Positions 31,676 to 41,994 of a stretch of DNA of 64,000 nt are shown here, one piece after another. The translations under genes and the position numbers were made by a program. This DNA is from Hyphomicrobium sp. (GTDB taxonomy: Bacteria; Pseudomonadota; Alphaproteobacteria; Rhizobiales; Hyphomicrobiaceae): assembly GCA_003987725.1 (NCBI GenBank), contig RXJH01000010.1, positions 1-64,000 on the forward strand, given 5' to 3'. Under the pieces are notes generated by a model, which did no database searches, had not been told where the DNA came from, and saw only the letters and a program-made list of their open reading frames with translations. How positions within the stretch are numbered: position 1 is the stretch's first letter; every line of letters starts with the position of its first letter.

Positions 31676-34345
31676 TTAGATTTTCAAAGGGTTCGTTTTG
31701 TCGGGGCGAATGCCGTATTTCGAAAGTGCCTGTGTCACGACGGTCGATGGAATCCGGTTCTCGTCCGCAAGCGCCTTCAGCGCGGAGACGGCGACGAAAT
31801 GCCGGTCAACCTCGAAATGGAAGCGCAGCTTGCGGCGGTAGTCGGAGCGCCCGAAGCCGTCGGTGCCTAACACACGATAAGTATTGGGCACGAAAGCGCG
31901 GACCTGCTCGGCGAATGCCTTCGTGTAGTCCGTCGCAGCGATTACCGGACAGGACCCACGCTCGGAGATGAGACTACTCACATATGGCGTGCGTGGCTTC
32001 TCCCCTGGATTGAGCAGATTCCAGCGCTCGGCCTCATGAGCCTCTCGGGCGAGTTCGGTGAAGCTCGTCACGCTCCAGATGTCGGCGGCCACGCCGAAGT
32101 CTCTCGCTAGCAAATCGGCGCCAGCGATGATTTCGCGCAGGATAGCACCGGAGCCCATGAGCTGGACCTTGTGTCCGTGGCCCCGCTTGTCAACATCGGC
32201 CGCTTTGAGAAGGTACATACCCTTTACGATCCCGTCCTCCACGCCCTCGGGCATGTCGGGGTGCTCGTAGTTTTCGTTGAGCACCGTGATGTAATGGAAG
32301 ACATCTTCTTGCTTCTCGACCATGCGCACGAGACCGTTGCGGATTATGACGGCCAGCTCGTAGGCATAAGTCGGGTCGTAGGAGACGCAGTTGGGGATGG
32401 TGGCCGCCATCAAGTGGCTGTGCCCATCCTGATGCTGCAATCCTTCACCGTTCAGTGTCGTGCGCCCCGACGTGCCGCCGATCAGAAAGCCACGCGCGCG
32501 GCAGTCGCCCGCCGCCCACGCGAGGTCTCCGATGCGCTGAAACCCGAACATCGAATAGAAGATGTAGAAGGGGATCATCGGCACGTTCGTTGTCGAGTAG
32601 CTCGTTGCAGCGGCGATCCACGAGGACATGGCGCCTGCCTCGTTGATACCTTCCTGCAGCATCTGCCCTTGTCGATCTTCGCGGTAATACATCAATTCGC
32701 CTGCGTCGGAGGGCCGGTAGAGCTGACCGACCTGACTGAAAATTCCAAATTGGCGGAACATTCCTTCCATACCGAAGGTGCGGCTCTCATCGGGTACGAT
32801 CGGCACGACGCGCGGCCCTAGCGTTTTGTGGCGCAGGAGGGCCGACAAAACGCGCACGAACGCCATCGTCGTCGAGATTTCGCGACCGGACGTGCTCTTG
32901 AGCAGCGGGTCGAACAACGATAGCTGAGGAGCAGGCAAGCTTTCGGAACGACGGCGCCGCGACGGCAGGAAGCCGCCCAGCGCCTCGCGCCGTGCTCGCA
33001 TGTACTTCATCTCCTCCGAGTCCTCCGCAAAGCGGATGAAAGGAAATTCGGCGAGTTGATCATCGGGAATTGAAACCTGAAGCCGGTCGCGGAACTGGCG
33101 GAGCGCGTCGATCTCCATTTTCTTCTGCTGATGCGTGATCATCTGGGCCTCGCCCGCGGCGCCCATGCCGTAGCCCTTGACGGTCTTGGCCAGGATCACG
33201 GTCGGCTGGCCGGTGTGCTCGACTGCACGCTTGTACGCCGCGTAGACTTTTGACGGATCGTGCCCACCACGCGTCAGCTTCCAGATATCATCGTCGGTCC
33301 AGTCGGCCACCAGTGCGGCAGTCTCGGGATAACGGCCGAAGAAGCGTTCGCGGATGTAGGCTCCGTCCTTGGACTTGAAGTCCTGGTACTCGCCGTCAAC
33401 GCATTCCTCCATGAGTTGACGGAGCTTGCCGGTGCTGTCCCTGGCCAATAGCGCGTCCCAAGTGGACCCCCAGATCACCTTGATTACGTTCCAGCCGGCA
33501 CCGCGGAATACGCCTTCCAGCTCCTGAATGATCTTGCCATTGCCGCGGACGGGACCGTCAAGGCGCTGCAGGTTGCAGTTCACCACGAAAATCAAGTTGT
33601 CGAGCTTCTCGCGGCCCGCGAGCGCGATGGCGCCAAGGCTTTCCGGTTCATCCATTTCACCGTCGCCGCAAAACACCCAGACGTGTCTGTTGTCGGTGTT
33701 CGCAAGGCTGCGCCCGTGCAGATACTTCAAAAAGCGCGCTTGATAGATGGCCATGATCGGACCGAGCCCCATGGAGACGGTGGGGAACTGCCAAAACTCC
33801 GGCATCAGCCAAGGATGCGGATAGGAGGAGAGGCCATTGCCATCGACTTCCTGACGGAAGTTCACCAGCTGCTCTTCCGTTAGGCGTCCCTCTAGAAATG
33901 CACGCGCGTAAATCCCGGGCGAAGAATGACCCTGAATGAAGAGGAGATCGCCACCGTGCGTTTCAGAGGGAGCGTGCCAGAAGTGCTGAAAGCCGGTGTC
34001 GTAAAGCGTGGCTGCAGACTGAAAACTCGCAATGTGGCCGCCGAGTTCGGACGACATCTTGTTAGCGTGCAGGACGATGGCGGCTGCGTTCCAGCGTATG
34101 GCCGAGCGGATGCGATGTTCGACGTCACGCACGCCAGGGTGTGGCGGTTGCTCGTCGACCGCGATCGTATTCACATATGACGTGTTCGCGGCAAAGGGCA
34201 ATCGCGCTCCGGCGCGTCGTGCGACCTCTACAGCGTGACTCAGAACGTCATCGGCGTGGTGCCTGCCCTCGAACGCGAGCACGGACGATATGGCATCTTC
34301 CCATTCGCGAAGCTCCAAGCTCTTACCGTCGGTCTCGTTATGCAT
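31676..34345 (-). CDS. aceE: Pyruvate dehydrogenase E1, homodimeric AceE type
   Basis: Thiamine-diphosphate decarboxylase of the pyruvate dehydrogenase complex, 889 residues. The TPP signature GDGEMDEPESLGAIALAGREKLDNLIFVVNCN is complete, and the long alpha-dimer architecture (HFWHAPSETHGGDLLFIQGHSSPGIYAR, ASYDPTYAYE-like segment, GFGRSDYR near the end) is that of gammaproteobacterial AceE. Most alphaproteobacteria use the heterotetrameric PdhA/PdhB E1, so this homodimeric form is likely an additional, acquired complex. It connects pyruvate from lactate or malate to acetyl-CoA. Confidence 0.94.
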   Translation of the reverse strand: MHNETDGKSLELREWEDAISSVLAFEGRHHADDVLSHAVEVARRAGARLPFAANTSYVNTIAVDEQPPHPGVRDVEHRIRSAIRWNAAAIVLHANKMSSELGGHIASFQSAATLYDTGFQHFWHAPSETHGGDLLFIQGHSSPGIYARAFLEGRLTEEQLVNFRQEVDGNGLSSYPHPWLMPEFWQFPTVSMGLGPIMAIYQARFLKYLHGRSLANTDNRHVWVFCGDGEMDEPESLGAIALAGREKLDNLIFVVNCNLQRLDGPVRGNGKIIQELEGVFRGAGWNVIKVIWGSTWDALLARDSTGKLRQLMEECVDGEYQDFKSKDGAYIRERFFGRYPETAALVADWTDDDIWKLTRGGHDPSKVYAAYKRAVEHTGQPTVILAKTVKGYGMGAAGEAQMITHQQKKMEIDALRQFRDRLQVSIPDDQLAEFPFIRFAEDSEEMKYMRARREALGGFLPSRRRRSESLPAPQLSLFDPLLKSTSGREISTTMAFVRVLSALLRHKTLGPRVVPIVPDESRTFGMEGMFRQFGIFSQVGQLYRPSDAGELMYYREDRQGQMLQEGINEAGAMSSWIAAATSYSTTNVPMIPFYIFYSMFGFQRIGDLAWAAGDCRARGFLIGGTSGRTTLNGEGLQHQDGHSHLMAATIPNCVSYDPTYAYELAVIIRNGLVRMVEKQEDVFHYITVLNENYEHPDMPEGVEDGIVKGMYLLKAADVDKRGHGHKVQLMGSGAILREIIAGADLLARDFGVAADIWSVTSFTELAREAHEAERWNLLNPGEKPRTPYVSSLISERGSCPVIAATDYTKAFAEQVRAFVPNTYRVLGTDGFGRSDYRRKLRFHFEVDRHFVAVSALKALADENRIPSTVVTQALSKYGIRPDKTNPLKI

Positions 34346-34593
34346 TGGGATAGTGACCTCGATGTTTTACAACGTAGTTGAGCCGGCTGTGCCGATTCTG
34401 TCCCAATGATCCGCTCGATCCACGATCTGACCGCACCCCACGGCGATGACTGCTTGCCATCGACCGAGAAGGCGAAGAGCTGCGCGCTGATCCCGAAGTT
34501 GATAGCTTCGTGCACGCGTTCTAGATTTTGGACTGGTAGGATTTGGCGGCTGTGTCGGTCGGTCAGGATAGAAGTCGTCAATCAGTAGTAGGA

Positions 34594-34622
34594 GGGGCTT
34601 GCCCGATCTCCGGGCAAGCCCC
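34594..34622. repeat. Strong hairpin between the aldehyde dehydrogenase gene and aceE
   Basis: GGGGCTTGCCCG (34594-34605) and CGGGCAAGCCCC (34611-34622) form a perfect 12-bp stem with a five-base loop. It lies just after the aldehyde dehydrogenase stop on the minus strand. No T-run follows on that strand, so it would be an mRNA-end stabiliser or a partial terminator rather than a clear intrinsic terminator. The rest of the 292-base gap holds no gene I can support and presumably contains the aceE promoter. Confidence 0.75.
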
Positions 34623-34637
34623 GGCCCCCCGGCCGCA

Positions 34638-36164
34638 TCAGACTGGAAGGCGCGTCGTTATCGCCTTCGTCTCAAGATAGTTAGACAGCACCGCTTGACC
34701 CATTTCGCGACCCCAGCCGGATTGCTTGTATCCGCCGAAGGGCAGCGCGGCGTCGAATACGTGATAGCAATTCACCCACACTGTGCCTGCCCGAAGACGA
34801 TTGGCCAATGCCTGAGCTTTTGCCGTGTTGTTCGACCAGATGCCGGCCGCCAGGCCATAGATTGAGTTGTTTGCTTCGGCGACCAGCGCACAATTGACCT
34901 CGTCGAACGGCGAAGCTACGAGCACCGGCCCGAAGATCTCTTCCGACACGACGCGCATTGACGGGTTGGTATTCGTGAAGATGGTTGGCCGCACGAAATA
35001 ACCTTTGCCCCCTACTCCGGTACCGCCGCACACGGCTCTCGCACCCTCGTTGTGACCTGATGCAAGCAGGTTGGTGACCCGATCGTACTGCACCTGAGAA
35101 ACCAGCGGCCCCATATCGGTTGCAGAATCCAAACCATGACCGAGCTTGATCTTAGCGGCCTCTGCCGCAATACCTTCCACCACACGGTCAAAGATCGACC
35201 TATGGACAAACAGGCGCGATCCAGCGTTGCAGCACTGGCCATGATTGAAAAACACGGCAGCAGTCGCACCCTGGATGGCCAGGTCCAGGTCGGCGTCGGC
35301 AAGAATAATGTTTGGCGATTTGCCTCCGAGTTCTAGCGACACCTTCTTGAGATTCCCAGCGGCCGCCTTGACGATCAAGCGACCAACCTCGGTCGAACCC
35401 GTAAAGGCGATCTTGTCGACATCAGGATGAGCGGCAAGCGCCGCGCCAGCGGTTTCACCAAAGCCAGTAACGATGTTGACAACTCCCGGTGGGATACCCG
35501 CTTCAAGAATGAGTTCGCCCAGACGGAGTGCAGACAATGGAGTCTCCTCCGCCACCTTGAGAACAATCGTGCAGCCAGTGGCAAGGGCGGGTCCAAGCTT
35601 CCACGCAGCCATAAGAAGCGGGAAATTCCACGGAATAATCTGTCCGACGACCCCGACAGGCTCCGGGCGAGTGGCGGAGAAGAATTGGTTGCCGGGAGCG
35701 GCGAGCGCCGAAATCGGAATGGTCTTGCCTTCGATCTTGGTCGGCCAACCGGACATGTAGTGAAACATGTCGGCGGAAAGCGTCACATCAGCAGCGCGAG
35801 CAACGTGTTTCGGCTTGCCATTGTCAATTGCCTCAAGCGTGGCGAGTTCGTCCGCGTGCTCAAGCACAAGGTCGCCGAGCTTATGGATCAGCCTACCGCG
35901 TTGCGAAGGAGTCATCGACGGCCAAGGGCCGCTCTCGAAGGCCTTGCGCGCCGCTCTGACAGCAAGCTCGATGTCTGCGGCGTCGCCCTCTGCCACGTCC
36001 GCAATCTTTTCCCCTGTCGCTGGATCATAGACGGCGAAGGTCTTTCCTGACTGGGCAGGTGTCCATTTGCCATCAATGAGCATCGGGCGAGGAGTTGCCA
36101 GCCAATTTGCCAGCTTGTCGCCGATCAATGGCTTAATCGACGGTATATCGACGTGTACATTCAT
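34638..36164 (-). CDS. NAD(P)-dependent aldehyde dehydrogenase
   Basis: 508-residue member of the ALDH superfamily, betaine/phenylacetaldehyde dehydrogenase-like group. It shows PWNFPLLMAAWKLGPALATG, the cofactor loop FTGSTEVG, the general base region LELGGKSPNI and the catalytic Cys in FFNHGQCCNAGSRLFVH. The start has AAGGGAG upstream. Located downstream of the aquaglyceroporin and near a PQQ alcohol dehydrogenase, it probably oxidises the aldehyde made in the periplasm, for example glycolaldehyde to glycolate or acetaldehyde to acetate. Substrate is inferred from context. Confidence 0.9.
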   Translation of the reverse strand: MNVHVDIPSIKPLIGDKLANWLATPRPMLIDGKWTPAQSGKTFAVYDPATGEKIADVAEGDAADIELAVRAARKAFESGPWPSMTPSQRGRLIHKLGDLVLEHADELATLEAIDNGKPKHVARAADVTLSADMFHYMSGWPTKIEGKTIPISALAAPGNQFFSATRPEPVGVVGQIIPWNFPLLMAAWKLGPALATGCTIVLKVAEETPLSALRLGELILEAGIPPGVVNIVTGFGETAGAALAAHPDVDKIAFTGSTEVGRLIVKAAAGNLKKVSLELGGKSPNIILADADLDLAIQGATAAVFFNHGQCCNAGSRLFVHRSIFDRVVEGIAAEAAKIKLGHGLDSATDMGPLVSQVQYDRVTNLLASGHNEGARAVCGGTGVGGKGYFVRPTIFTNTNPSMRVVSEEIFGPVLVASPFDEVNCALVAEANNSIYGLAAGIWSNNTAKAQALANRLRAGTVWVNCYHVFDAALPFGGYKQSGWGREMGQAVLSNYLETKAITTRLPV

Positions 36165-36368
36165 AGTTTCTCTCCCTTGGTTGGTGGATCGTTTCCACCC
36201 AGCGCAACCGTGTCTTAAGTAAGGTTGTTACGATTGTTGATTGAGGTCACAGGTTCGTATGTTTCGTCGCCTCTTCGACAAATGATTGCATCTCCTCTTT
36301 TTATGTTTCCGTGGCATCGGATGCCCCTCTCACGGGGACTTCTCTCATTTGCAAAATGAGCCGGAGTT

Positions 36369-37088
36369 TCAGCCCAGGCCAACAACTCGGGCGACAGCAA
36401 TCGCGAGCAGCGCGCCGGCGATTGGACCAACAACAGGCACCCAGGAGTATCCCCAGTCCGATGAGCCTTTTCCGGCAATCGGCAAAACCGCGTGAGCCAC
36501 GCGAGGCGCGAAATCCCGCGCAGGATTTATTGCGTAGCCTGTGGGCCCGCCGAGGGAGAGGCCGATACCCCACACGAGAAGCCCGACCATCAGCGGTGCA
36601 AGCGGGCCAGATGTCCCAACCGACTTCGAGAAAATCGCGATAACCACGAGAAGCAACACAAAGGTGGCAATGGCCTCAGTGGCAAAGTTCCATTTCATGT
36701 TCCGAATAGCCGGCCCCGTCGAGAAGCACGCTAATTTTAGTCCAGCGCATTCGGTTTTTGCCCAGTGCGGCAGGTAAGCGAGCCATACCAATGCCGCGCC
36801 TACGAACCCGCCCAAGAACTGAGCGGCCAAATATGATGGTACTAAATCCCAGGAACCTGAGGAGTATGCAAATGCCAGCGTCACCGCCGGATTGATGTGG
36901 CCATGCGATCCAATGGCTAAAGCTACAACAACGCCGCAAAGTACTGCGAAGGCCCAACCTGCCGAAATAACGATCCACCCTCCGCCATTGCCTTTTGACT
37001 GCGCAAGCAAAACATTCGCGACCACGCCATTGCCTAGTAATACCAGCATCATCGTGCCCAGAAATTCGCCCCAAAAACCGCTATCCAT
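36369..37088 (-). CDS. Aquaglyceroporin (GlpF-type MIP channel)
   Basis: Six hydrophobic segments and two NPA half-helices: GHINPAVT (NPA at residues 66-68) and GYAINPARDFAPR (188-192). The Asp after the second NPAR is the mark of glycerol-conducting channels rather than pure water channels. 239 residues from the ATG at 37088, which has a GGAG site; an upstream ATG would add 32 polar residues. As head of a unit with the aldehyde dehydrogenase it could admit small polyols such as ethylene glycol, glycerol or propanediol. Confidence 0.9.
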   Translation of the reverse strand: MDSGFWGEFLGTMMLVLLGNGVVANVLLAQSKGNGGGWIVISAGWAFAVLCGVVVALAIGSHGHINPAVTLAFAYSSGSWDLVPSYLAAQFLGGFVGAALVWLAYLPHWAKTECAGLKLACFSTGPAIRNMKWNFATEAIATFVLLLVVIAIFSKSVGTSGPLAPLMVGLLVWGIGLSLGGPTGYAINPARDFAPRVAHAVLPIAGKGSSDWGYSWVPVVGPIAGALLAIAVARVVGLG

Positions 37089-37460
37089 TGCGTCCGCTCC
37101 CTGGCCTACGTCCACCGTCCGACAAACGATGTTTTTTTTGTTTCCTTCCCCAAACGCGCCCTGCCGTCGCCTGCGAAAACACACTCGATTGCAGCGTCCG
37201 CGATGGAACCCTCAATTTAAGAGCAAAGGGTGCGCCATGGTGCGGGGCAGCATCGCGCTCGCATCCGCAGCATGAGTGCAAATAGGCCTGTAAATTCAGG
37301 CGCTGCAGCGGCCGTAAAATAAATTATGAGAGCCGCGTGATTGCTGGACGTATGCCTACGCACATGCGAAAATTGCTACGACTTTGGACAACCGCGGACA
37401 GCGTTGTTCCACAACAGAGCTGCTCAGCCAAGAACCATCAAATACGAGGGATTGCCTACG
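37089..37460. promoter_or_regulatory. Divergent promoter region between aquaglyceroporin and sigma-54 activator genes
   Basis: 372 bases without a gene. It must hold both promoters and probably enhancer sites for the activator. I looked for a -24/-12 (GG-N10-GC) promoter facing the channel gene and did not find a convincing one; the nearest candidate near 37270-37290 has wrong spacing. Confidence 0.45.
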
Positions 37461-39296
37461 ATGCGGCGGCAAGTTGATCGAAGTGCCCGTGCGCAAGCAT
37501 CTCGACCCGAACACATCCTGCGATCCTGGCAGCGCTGCGAGTCCTACGGTCTTGCGGCCGATTCCGATCCGTGCGCGGACCGACTGGGCTCATACGAACT
37601 AAAGCTGCGCATCGAACAGAACGAGTCCCTTTATAGACGCTGCCGGCCTGAACTCGAGACGTTGCGTCGGGTCGCTGCCGGAGGGGAAGGCGTCGTCATC
37701 GTCGCGGATCCATCTGGTTTGGTTCTGGATTCGGTCGGAGCTGAGGATTTTTCAAGGCGCGCTTTCGAGGTTGAACTATGTCCTGGCTGGTCATGGAACG
37801 AGAGGTCGCGAGGCACCAACGGTATAGGAGCGGTGCTGATGGATTTGAAGCCTCTCGTCGTGCGAGGGGCGGAGCACTTTCTTGAGCCGAACCGCTTTCT
37901 TGATTGCGCGGCGGCGCCGATCTTGACGCCTGTCGGCTCCGTTGCCGGTGTGCTCAACGTCTCGGTTCCGACTTCCGTGGCCTCTGCGTATGCGCTTGGC
38001 CTGGTTGAAATTGCTATAGACCAGATAGAATATCGGCAGTTCGTCGGTGCCTTCCCGCAGCATCATATCCTGAGACTACACCCAGATCGGGAGTTACTCG
38101 GAACGCCTAAGGAGGGCGTCCTGGTATTCGATGGCTCTCGTCTAGTCGCAGCAAATCGTTATGGCCTCGCCATTTTGAACCTAAACTGGAAAGCTCTAGG
38201 TCAACACGACTTCGGCGAACTGTTCGATGTTGGCGCTCATGACAATCCAGCAGAATATGTTTCTCAAGCGATCCGAAGTTCGGATGGACGGCTACTCTAC
38301 AGTGGAAAGCGAGACGTCCGGCCGACTGCGCTAACCGTGCCCAGCCACCGACCTCAGTTTGAGCGAATTGCGCTGACCAGGCCGGTCTATGATACCGCAA
38401 TGGGCACGGACATCGAACGTTCTCTCCGGGTCATGGAGTGCGGGATACCGATCATTCTCTCGGGCGAGACGGGTTGCGGTAAGGAAGTGTTCGCTCGTCA
38501 TCTTCATGCGCTGTCATCGCGTGCCACACGCCCTTTCGTAGCCGTCAACTGTGCAGGGCTACCAGAATCGCTGATCGAAGCGGAGTTGTTCGGCTACCTC
38601 GAAGGTGCATTTACTGGTGCCCGCAAAACCGGCTCGAAGGGCTTGGTGCGGGAGGCAGACGGCGGCATACTATTGCTCGACGAAATCGGTGACATGCCGC
38701 TTCCCGCACAAGCTCGCCTGCTTCGCGTACTGCAAGAGCGGGAAGTCATACCCCTTGGCGGTTCGAAGCCTGTGCCGGTCGATTTCCTACTAATCTGTGC
38801 GAGCCATCTCAATCTCGAGGAGTTGGTCGCAGCGAAGCAGTTCCGGCAAGATCTCTACTATCGCATCTCTCAATTCCGCATGCATCTTAAGCCGCTGCGA
38901 GAACATACCGATCTGGCGCTTCTCATAAGCGAACTCTGGCTCCAAACGACATCCGGCGACGAACGATACCAACTTGCTCCGGAAACACTCCAGTTGTTGG
39001 CTCAGCACGATTGGCCAGGCAATTATCGGCAGCTCGTTGGCGTGCTTCGGACGCTGTTTGCGTTGGCTGAGCCGACCATTGCCGTTCTTCCATCTGCCCT
39101 GCCGCATGAGATTGCGGCTGCTCCGCCGGAGGCCAATGCAAGCACCGGAAAATATTTTGAGGCCAAAACCAAAGCCATACTTAAAGACGTACTTGACCAA
39201 CACGACGGCAATATCTCTCGCGCCGCAAGGAGCCTGGGAATCAGCCGGGGCACCCTTTATCGCCGGTTAATCCAACCTGAGGGCAAGAAGGAATAG
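37461..39296 (+). CDS. acoR: Sigma-54-dependent activator, AcoR-like
   Basis: 611 residues. An N-terminal GAF-type sensor region (about 60-200, EGVVIVADPSGLVLDSVG, GTNGIGAVL) is followed by a sigma-54 AAA+ domain with Walker A GETGCGKE, the sigma-54 contact loop GAFTGA and Walker B GGILLLDEIGDM. A C-terminal Fis-type helix-turn-helix (NISRAARSLGISRGTLYRRL) completes it. AcoR-type proteins activate acetoin, alcohol or aldehyde catabolism; here the divergent channel and aldehyde dehydrogenase genes are the likely targets. The ATG at 37461 is chosen from the family start (RPEHILRSWQRC) and GAGGG ten bases upstream. Confidence 0.88.
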   Translation: MRRQVDRSARAQASRPEHILRSWQRCESYGLAADSDPCADRLGSYELKLRIEQNESLYRRCRPELETLRRVAAGGEGVVIVADPSGLVLDSVGAEDFSRRAFEVELCPGWSWNERSRGTNGIGAVLMDLKPLVVRGAEHFLEPNRFLDCAAAPILTPVGSVAGVLNVSVPTSVASAYALGLVEIAIDQIEYRQFVGAFPQHHILRLHPDRELLGTPKEGVLVFDGSRLVAANRYGLAILNLNWKALGQHDFGELFDVGAHDNPAEYVSQAIRSSDGRLLYSGKRDVRPTALTVPSHRPQFERIALTRPVYDTAMGTDIERSLRVMECGIPIILSGETGCGKEVFARHLHALSSRATRPFVAVNCAGLPESLIEAELFGYLEGAFTGARKTGSKGLVREADGGILLLDEIGDMPLPAQARLLRVLQEREVIPLGGSKPVPVDFLLICASHLNLEELVAAKQFRQDLYYRISQFRMHLKPLREHTDLALLISELWLQTTSGDERYQLAPETLQLLAQHDWPGNYRQLVGVLRTLFALAEPTIAVLPSALPHEIAAAPPEANASTGKYFEAKTKAILKDVLDQHDGNISRAARSLGISRGTLYRRLIQPEGKKE

Positions 39297-39476
39297 GAAA
39301 GCCAACCTAAGCGCCGTGCCATCCGATATTTTGATCGGGCATCAACGACAACAAAGTCCAAACATTGCTTTTGAACACAGACCGCACACCATCAAGAAAT
39401 CACGGAATGCGGGAACGCAGCAACTTCTTGCGCATTTACACGACCTGAATATTTAGCCCGCGCCGTTGATCGTCGA

Positions 39477-41756
39477 TCAAGCGTAGGTTGACACGTGAGA
39501 GCGAGCTAATGCTGCAACGTTGAGAAGCCCCCTTGAGGAGATCGAGGGCGTGACGATATGGACCTTGTTGCTCATGCCCATAAGAATTGGCCCCACCTCA
39601 ACGGCCTTGGCGACAGTCCGCAGAACGTCTCTGATGATACCTGCAGTCTCGGCGTTCGAGAAAACAAGCACGTTTGCCTTCCCAGACAAGCGTCCGTCTG
39701 GAAATACTCGCTCACGATGCAGAACATCGAGTGCGGCGTCCACGTGCATTTCACCTTCATAGGAAAAGGAATGTGCCCCCGAATCGAGGAGATTGAGCGC
39801 CGCCCGCATTGACTGCGCCGACGTTGTATTCAGGTTGCCGAACTCGGAATCCGAAATAAGCGCAATGCTTGGCTCCACCCCGAAACGTCGCACATGACGC
39901 GCCGCCGCTATGGTGATCCCTGCGATCTCGCGAGCGGAAGGGAAACTATGCACGTGAGTATCGGCGAGGAACAATGGTCCATTGTCCAGAATCATGAGCG
40001 ACAACGCACCAATTGGAGTGCTCCCCGAACACGCCGCTATCTGCGTTACATGGTTGAGATGCCAGTTGTACTGACCGAAGGTACCGCAGATCATACTATC
40101 CGCTTCTCCGCGCTCAACCATTAGAGCTGCGATCGCCGTCGTGTTGGTACGGAGCACAGTTCGTGCAAGGTCAGGCGTTATACCACTGCGCCGCAACAGG
40201 CGGTGGTAGGTCTGCCAGTAGTCGCGATAGCGCGGGTCGTCCTGAGGGTCCACGATCTCAAAATCCACCCCGCGCCGAAGATTGAGACCGTCGCGTTTGA
40301 TGCGAGCCTCGACCACATCCGTCCGCCCCAGGAGAATCGGAGCGGTTTGCAGCTCCTCGGATATAGCCTGGATGGCGCGCAAGACGCGCTCATCCTCACC
40401 TTCGGCAAAGACGATCCTTCGCTCAGATGATTTTGCTGCTTCGAATACGCGCCGCATGATCGCATGAGACTTGAACACGTCCGCGTCCAGAGATGCTCTG
40501 TAGGTATCCAGGTCGATAGCACGGGTCGCAACACCAGAATCTACAGCCGCTTTAGCAACTGCATGAGCGATGGTCGGCAGGAGACGCGGATCGAACGGCT
40601 TTGGAATCAGACAATTCGGTCCAAACTCCAACGGTTCGCCATTGTACGCCTGCTGAACTTCGGCAGAAATCGGAGCGCGCGCTAACGCGGCGATGGCCTC
40701 GACACAGGCGAGTTGCATTGCATCGTTGATCTCGGTCGCCCCAACATCTAACGCACCACGAAAGATAAAAGGGAAGCAAAGGACGTTATTGACTTGATTA
40801 GGATAGTCCGAGCGGCCGGTGCATATCAGGGCATCGGGCCGAGCCTCCTTGGCGACTTCTGGATGAATCTCAGGCTCCGGATTGGCGAGCGCCATAATGA
40901 CAGGCTGAGTGGCCATGCTTTTCAGCATCTCAGGTTTGAGGATACCGCCAGCCGAAAGACCAAGAAAAATATCGGCGCCATGCAGAATCTCTGCGAGCGT
41001 TCTTGCCGATGTATTCTGGGCAAATCGCTCTTTGTATTCATCCATGAGCTCCGTGCGACCCTTGTAAACGACCCCTTTTATGTCGGAAATCGTAACGTTC
41101 GCGCGCTTAAGGCCCAAGCTGACCAGAAGCTCGAGGCACGCGAGAGCTGCGGCGCCTGCCCCCGAGCAAGCAAGCTTCACCTCGGCGATGTTCTTACCCA
41201 CGAGCTTAAGGGCATTGTGCACGGCTGCGGCGACGACAATCGCAGTACCGTGCTGATCATCATGGAAGACGGGGATCTTCATACGCTGACGTAGCTTGCG
41301 CTCGACTATAAAACATTCAGGAGACTTGATGTCCTCAATGTTTATGGCACCGAAAGTGGGCTCCAGCGCAGCGATGATGTCGACAAGCCGATCGGGGTCC
41401 TTTTCTGCAATCTCGATGTCAAAAACGTCGATCCCGGCGAACTTTTTGAATAAGCAGCCTTTCCCCTCCATCACAGGCTTACCAGCGAGAGGGCCAATGT
41501 CACCGAGGCCGAGCACCGCTGTACCGTTAGTGACGACCCCGACTAGGTTGCCCCTTGCGGTGAACCGCATCGCATTGGCGGCGTCGCGTTTGATCTCAAG
41601 GCAAGCTTCCGCAACGCCGGGGGAATAGGCATTTGAGAGATCGCGGCTTGTAGTCATGGGCTTAGTTGGCCGCATTTCAAGCTTACCCGGCTTAGGGAAC
41701 TCATGATAGTCGAGCGCTTCCTGACGCTTAGCGTCATTGTGACTCTCATGATTCAT
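39477..41756 (-). CDS. maeB: NADP-malic enzyme with C-terminal phosphotransacetylase domain
   Basis: Oxidative decarboxylation of malate to pyruvate. Residues about 1-430 are the malic domain ([45 protein letters not shown]), and about 430-759 are a PTA-like domain ([20 protein letters not shown]). In this fusion family the PTA part is regulatory and senses acetyl-CoA rather than catalysing. The ATG at 41756 has an AAGGAAG site; earlier starts add an unlikely 41 residues. It lies 238 bases downstream of bhcD in the same direction and is a natural outlet for the oxaloacetate made by the BHAC. Confidence 0.93.
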   Translation of the reverse strand: MNHESHNDAKRQEALDYHEFPKPGKLEMRPTKPMTTSRDLSNAYSPGVAEACLEIKRDAANAMRFTARGNLVGVVTNGTAVLGLGDIGPLAGKPVMEGKGCLFKKFAGIDVFDIEIAEKDPDRLVDIIAALEPTFGAINIEDIKSPECFIVERKLRQRMKIPVFHDDQHGTAIVVAAAVHNALKLVGKNIAEVKLACSGAGAAALACLELLVSLGLKRANVTISDIKGVVYKGRTELMDEYKERFAQNTSARTLAEILHGADIFLGLSAGGILKPEMLKSMATQPVIMALANPEPEIHPEVAKEARPDALICTGRSDYPNQVNNVLCFPFIFRGALDVGATEINDAMQLACVEAIAALARAPISAEVQQAYNGEPLEFGPNCLIPKPFDPRLLPTIAHAVAKAAVDSGVATRAIDLDTYRASLDADVFKSHAIMRRVFEAAKSSERRIVFAEGEDERVLRAIQAISEELQTAPILLGRTDVVEARIKRDGLNLRRGVDFEIVDPQDDPRYRDYWQTYHRLLRRSGITPDLARTVLRTNTTAIAALMVERGEADSMICGTFGQYNWHLNHVTQIAACSGSTPIGALSLMILDNGPLFLADTHVHSFPSAREIAGITIAAARHVRRFGVEPSIALISDSEFGNLNTTSAQSMRAALNLLDSGAHSFSYEGEMHVDAALDVLHRERVFPDGRLSGKANVLVFSNAETAGIIRDVLRTVAKAVEVGPILMGMSNKVHIVTPSISSRGLLNVAALARSHVSTYA

Positions 41757-41994
41757 GACGTCGCTTCCTTTCGCCTCAGCCGATGCAGCCGTGCACCCTC
41801 GTCGTCGTGTACCAATGTTTGGAAAAACTCGTTGACGGTACGATGAGTGAGAAAATTTCTGTGCCCCGATGCAATACACTTCTCCCCTTACACAGGGGCG
41901 AGAAGCAGAACCCGCCAGTCAATCACGACCGACCGCCTCTCGATCGCAATCAATCTCACTCTTTTCGTCAACAGTCGTAGTCCCTGAGCGTGTC

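Noticed and set aside
37250-37300. Possible sigma-54 promoter facing the aquaglyceroporin gene
   Set aside because: The GG and GC elements are separated by seven bases instead of the required ten.
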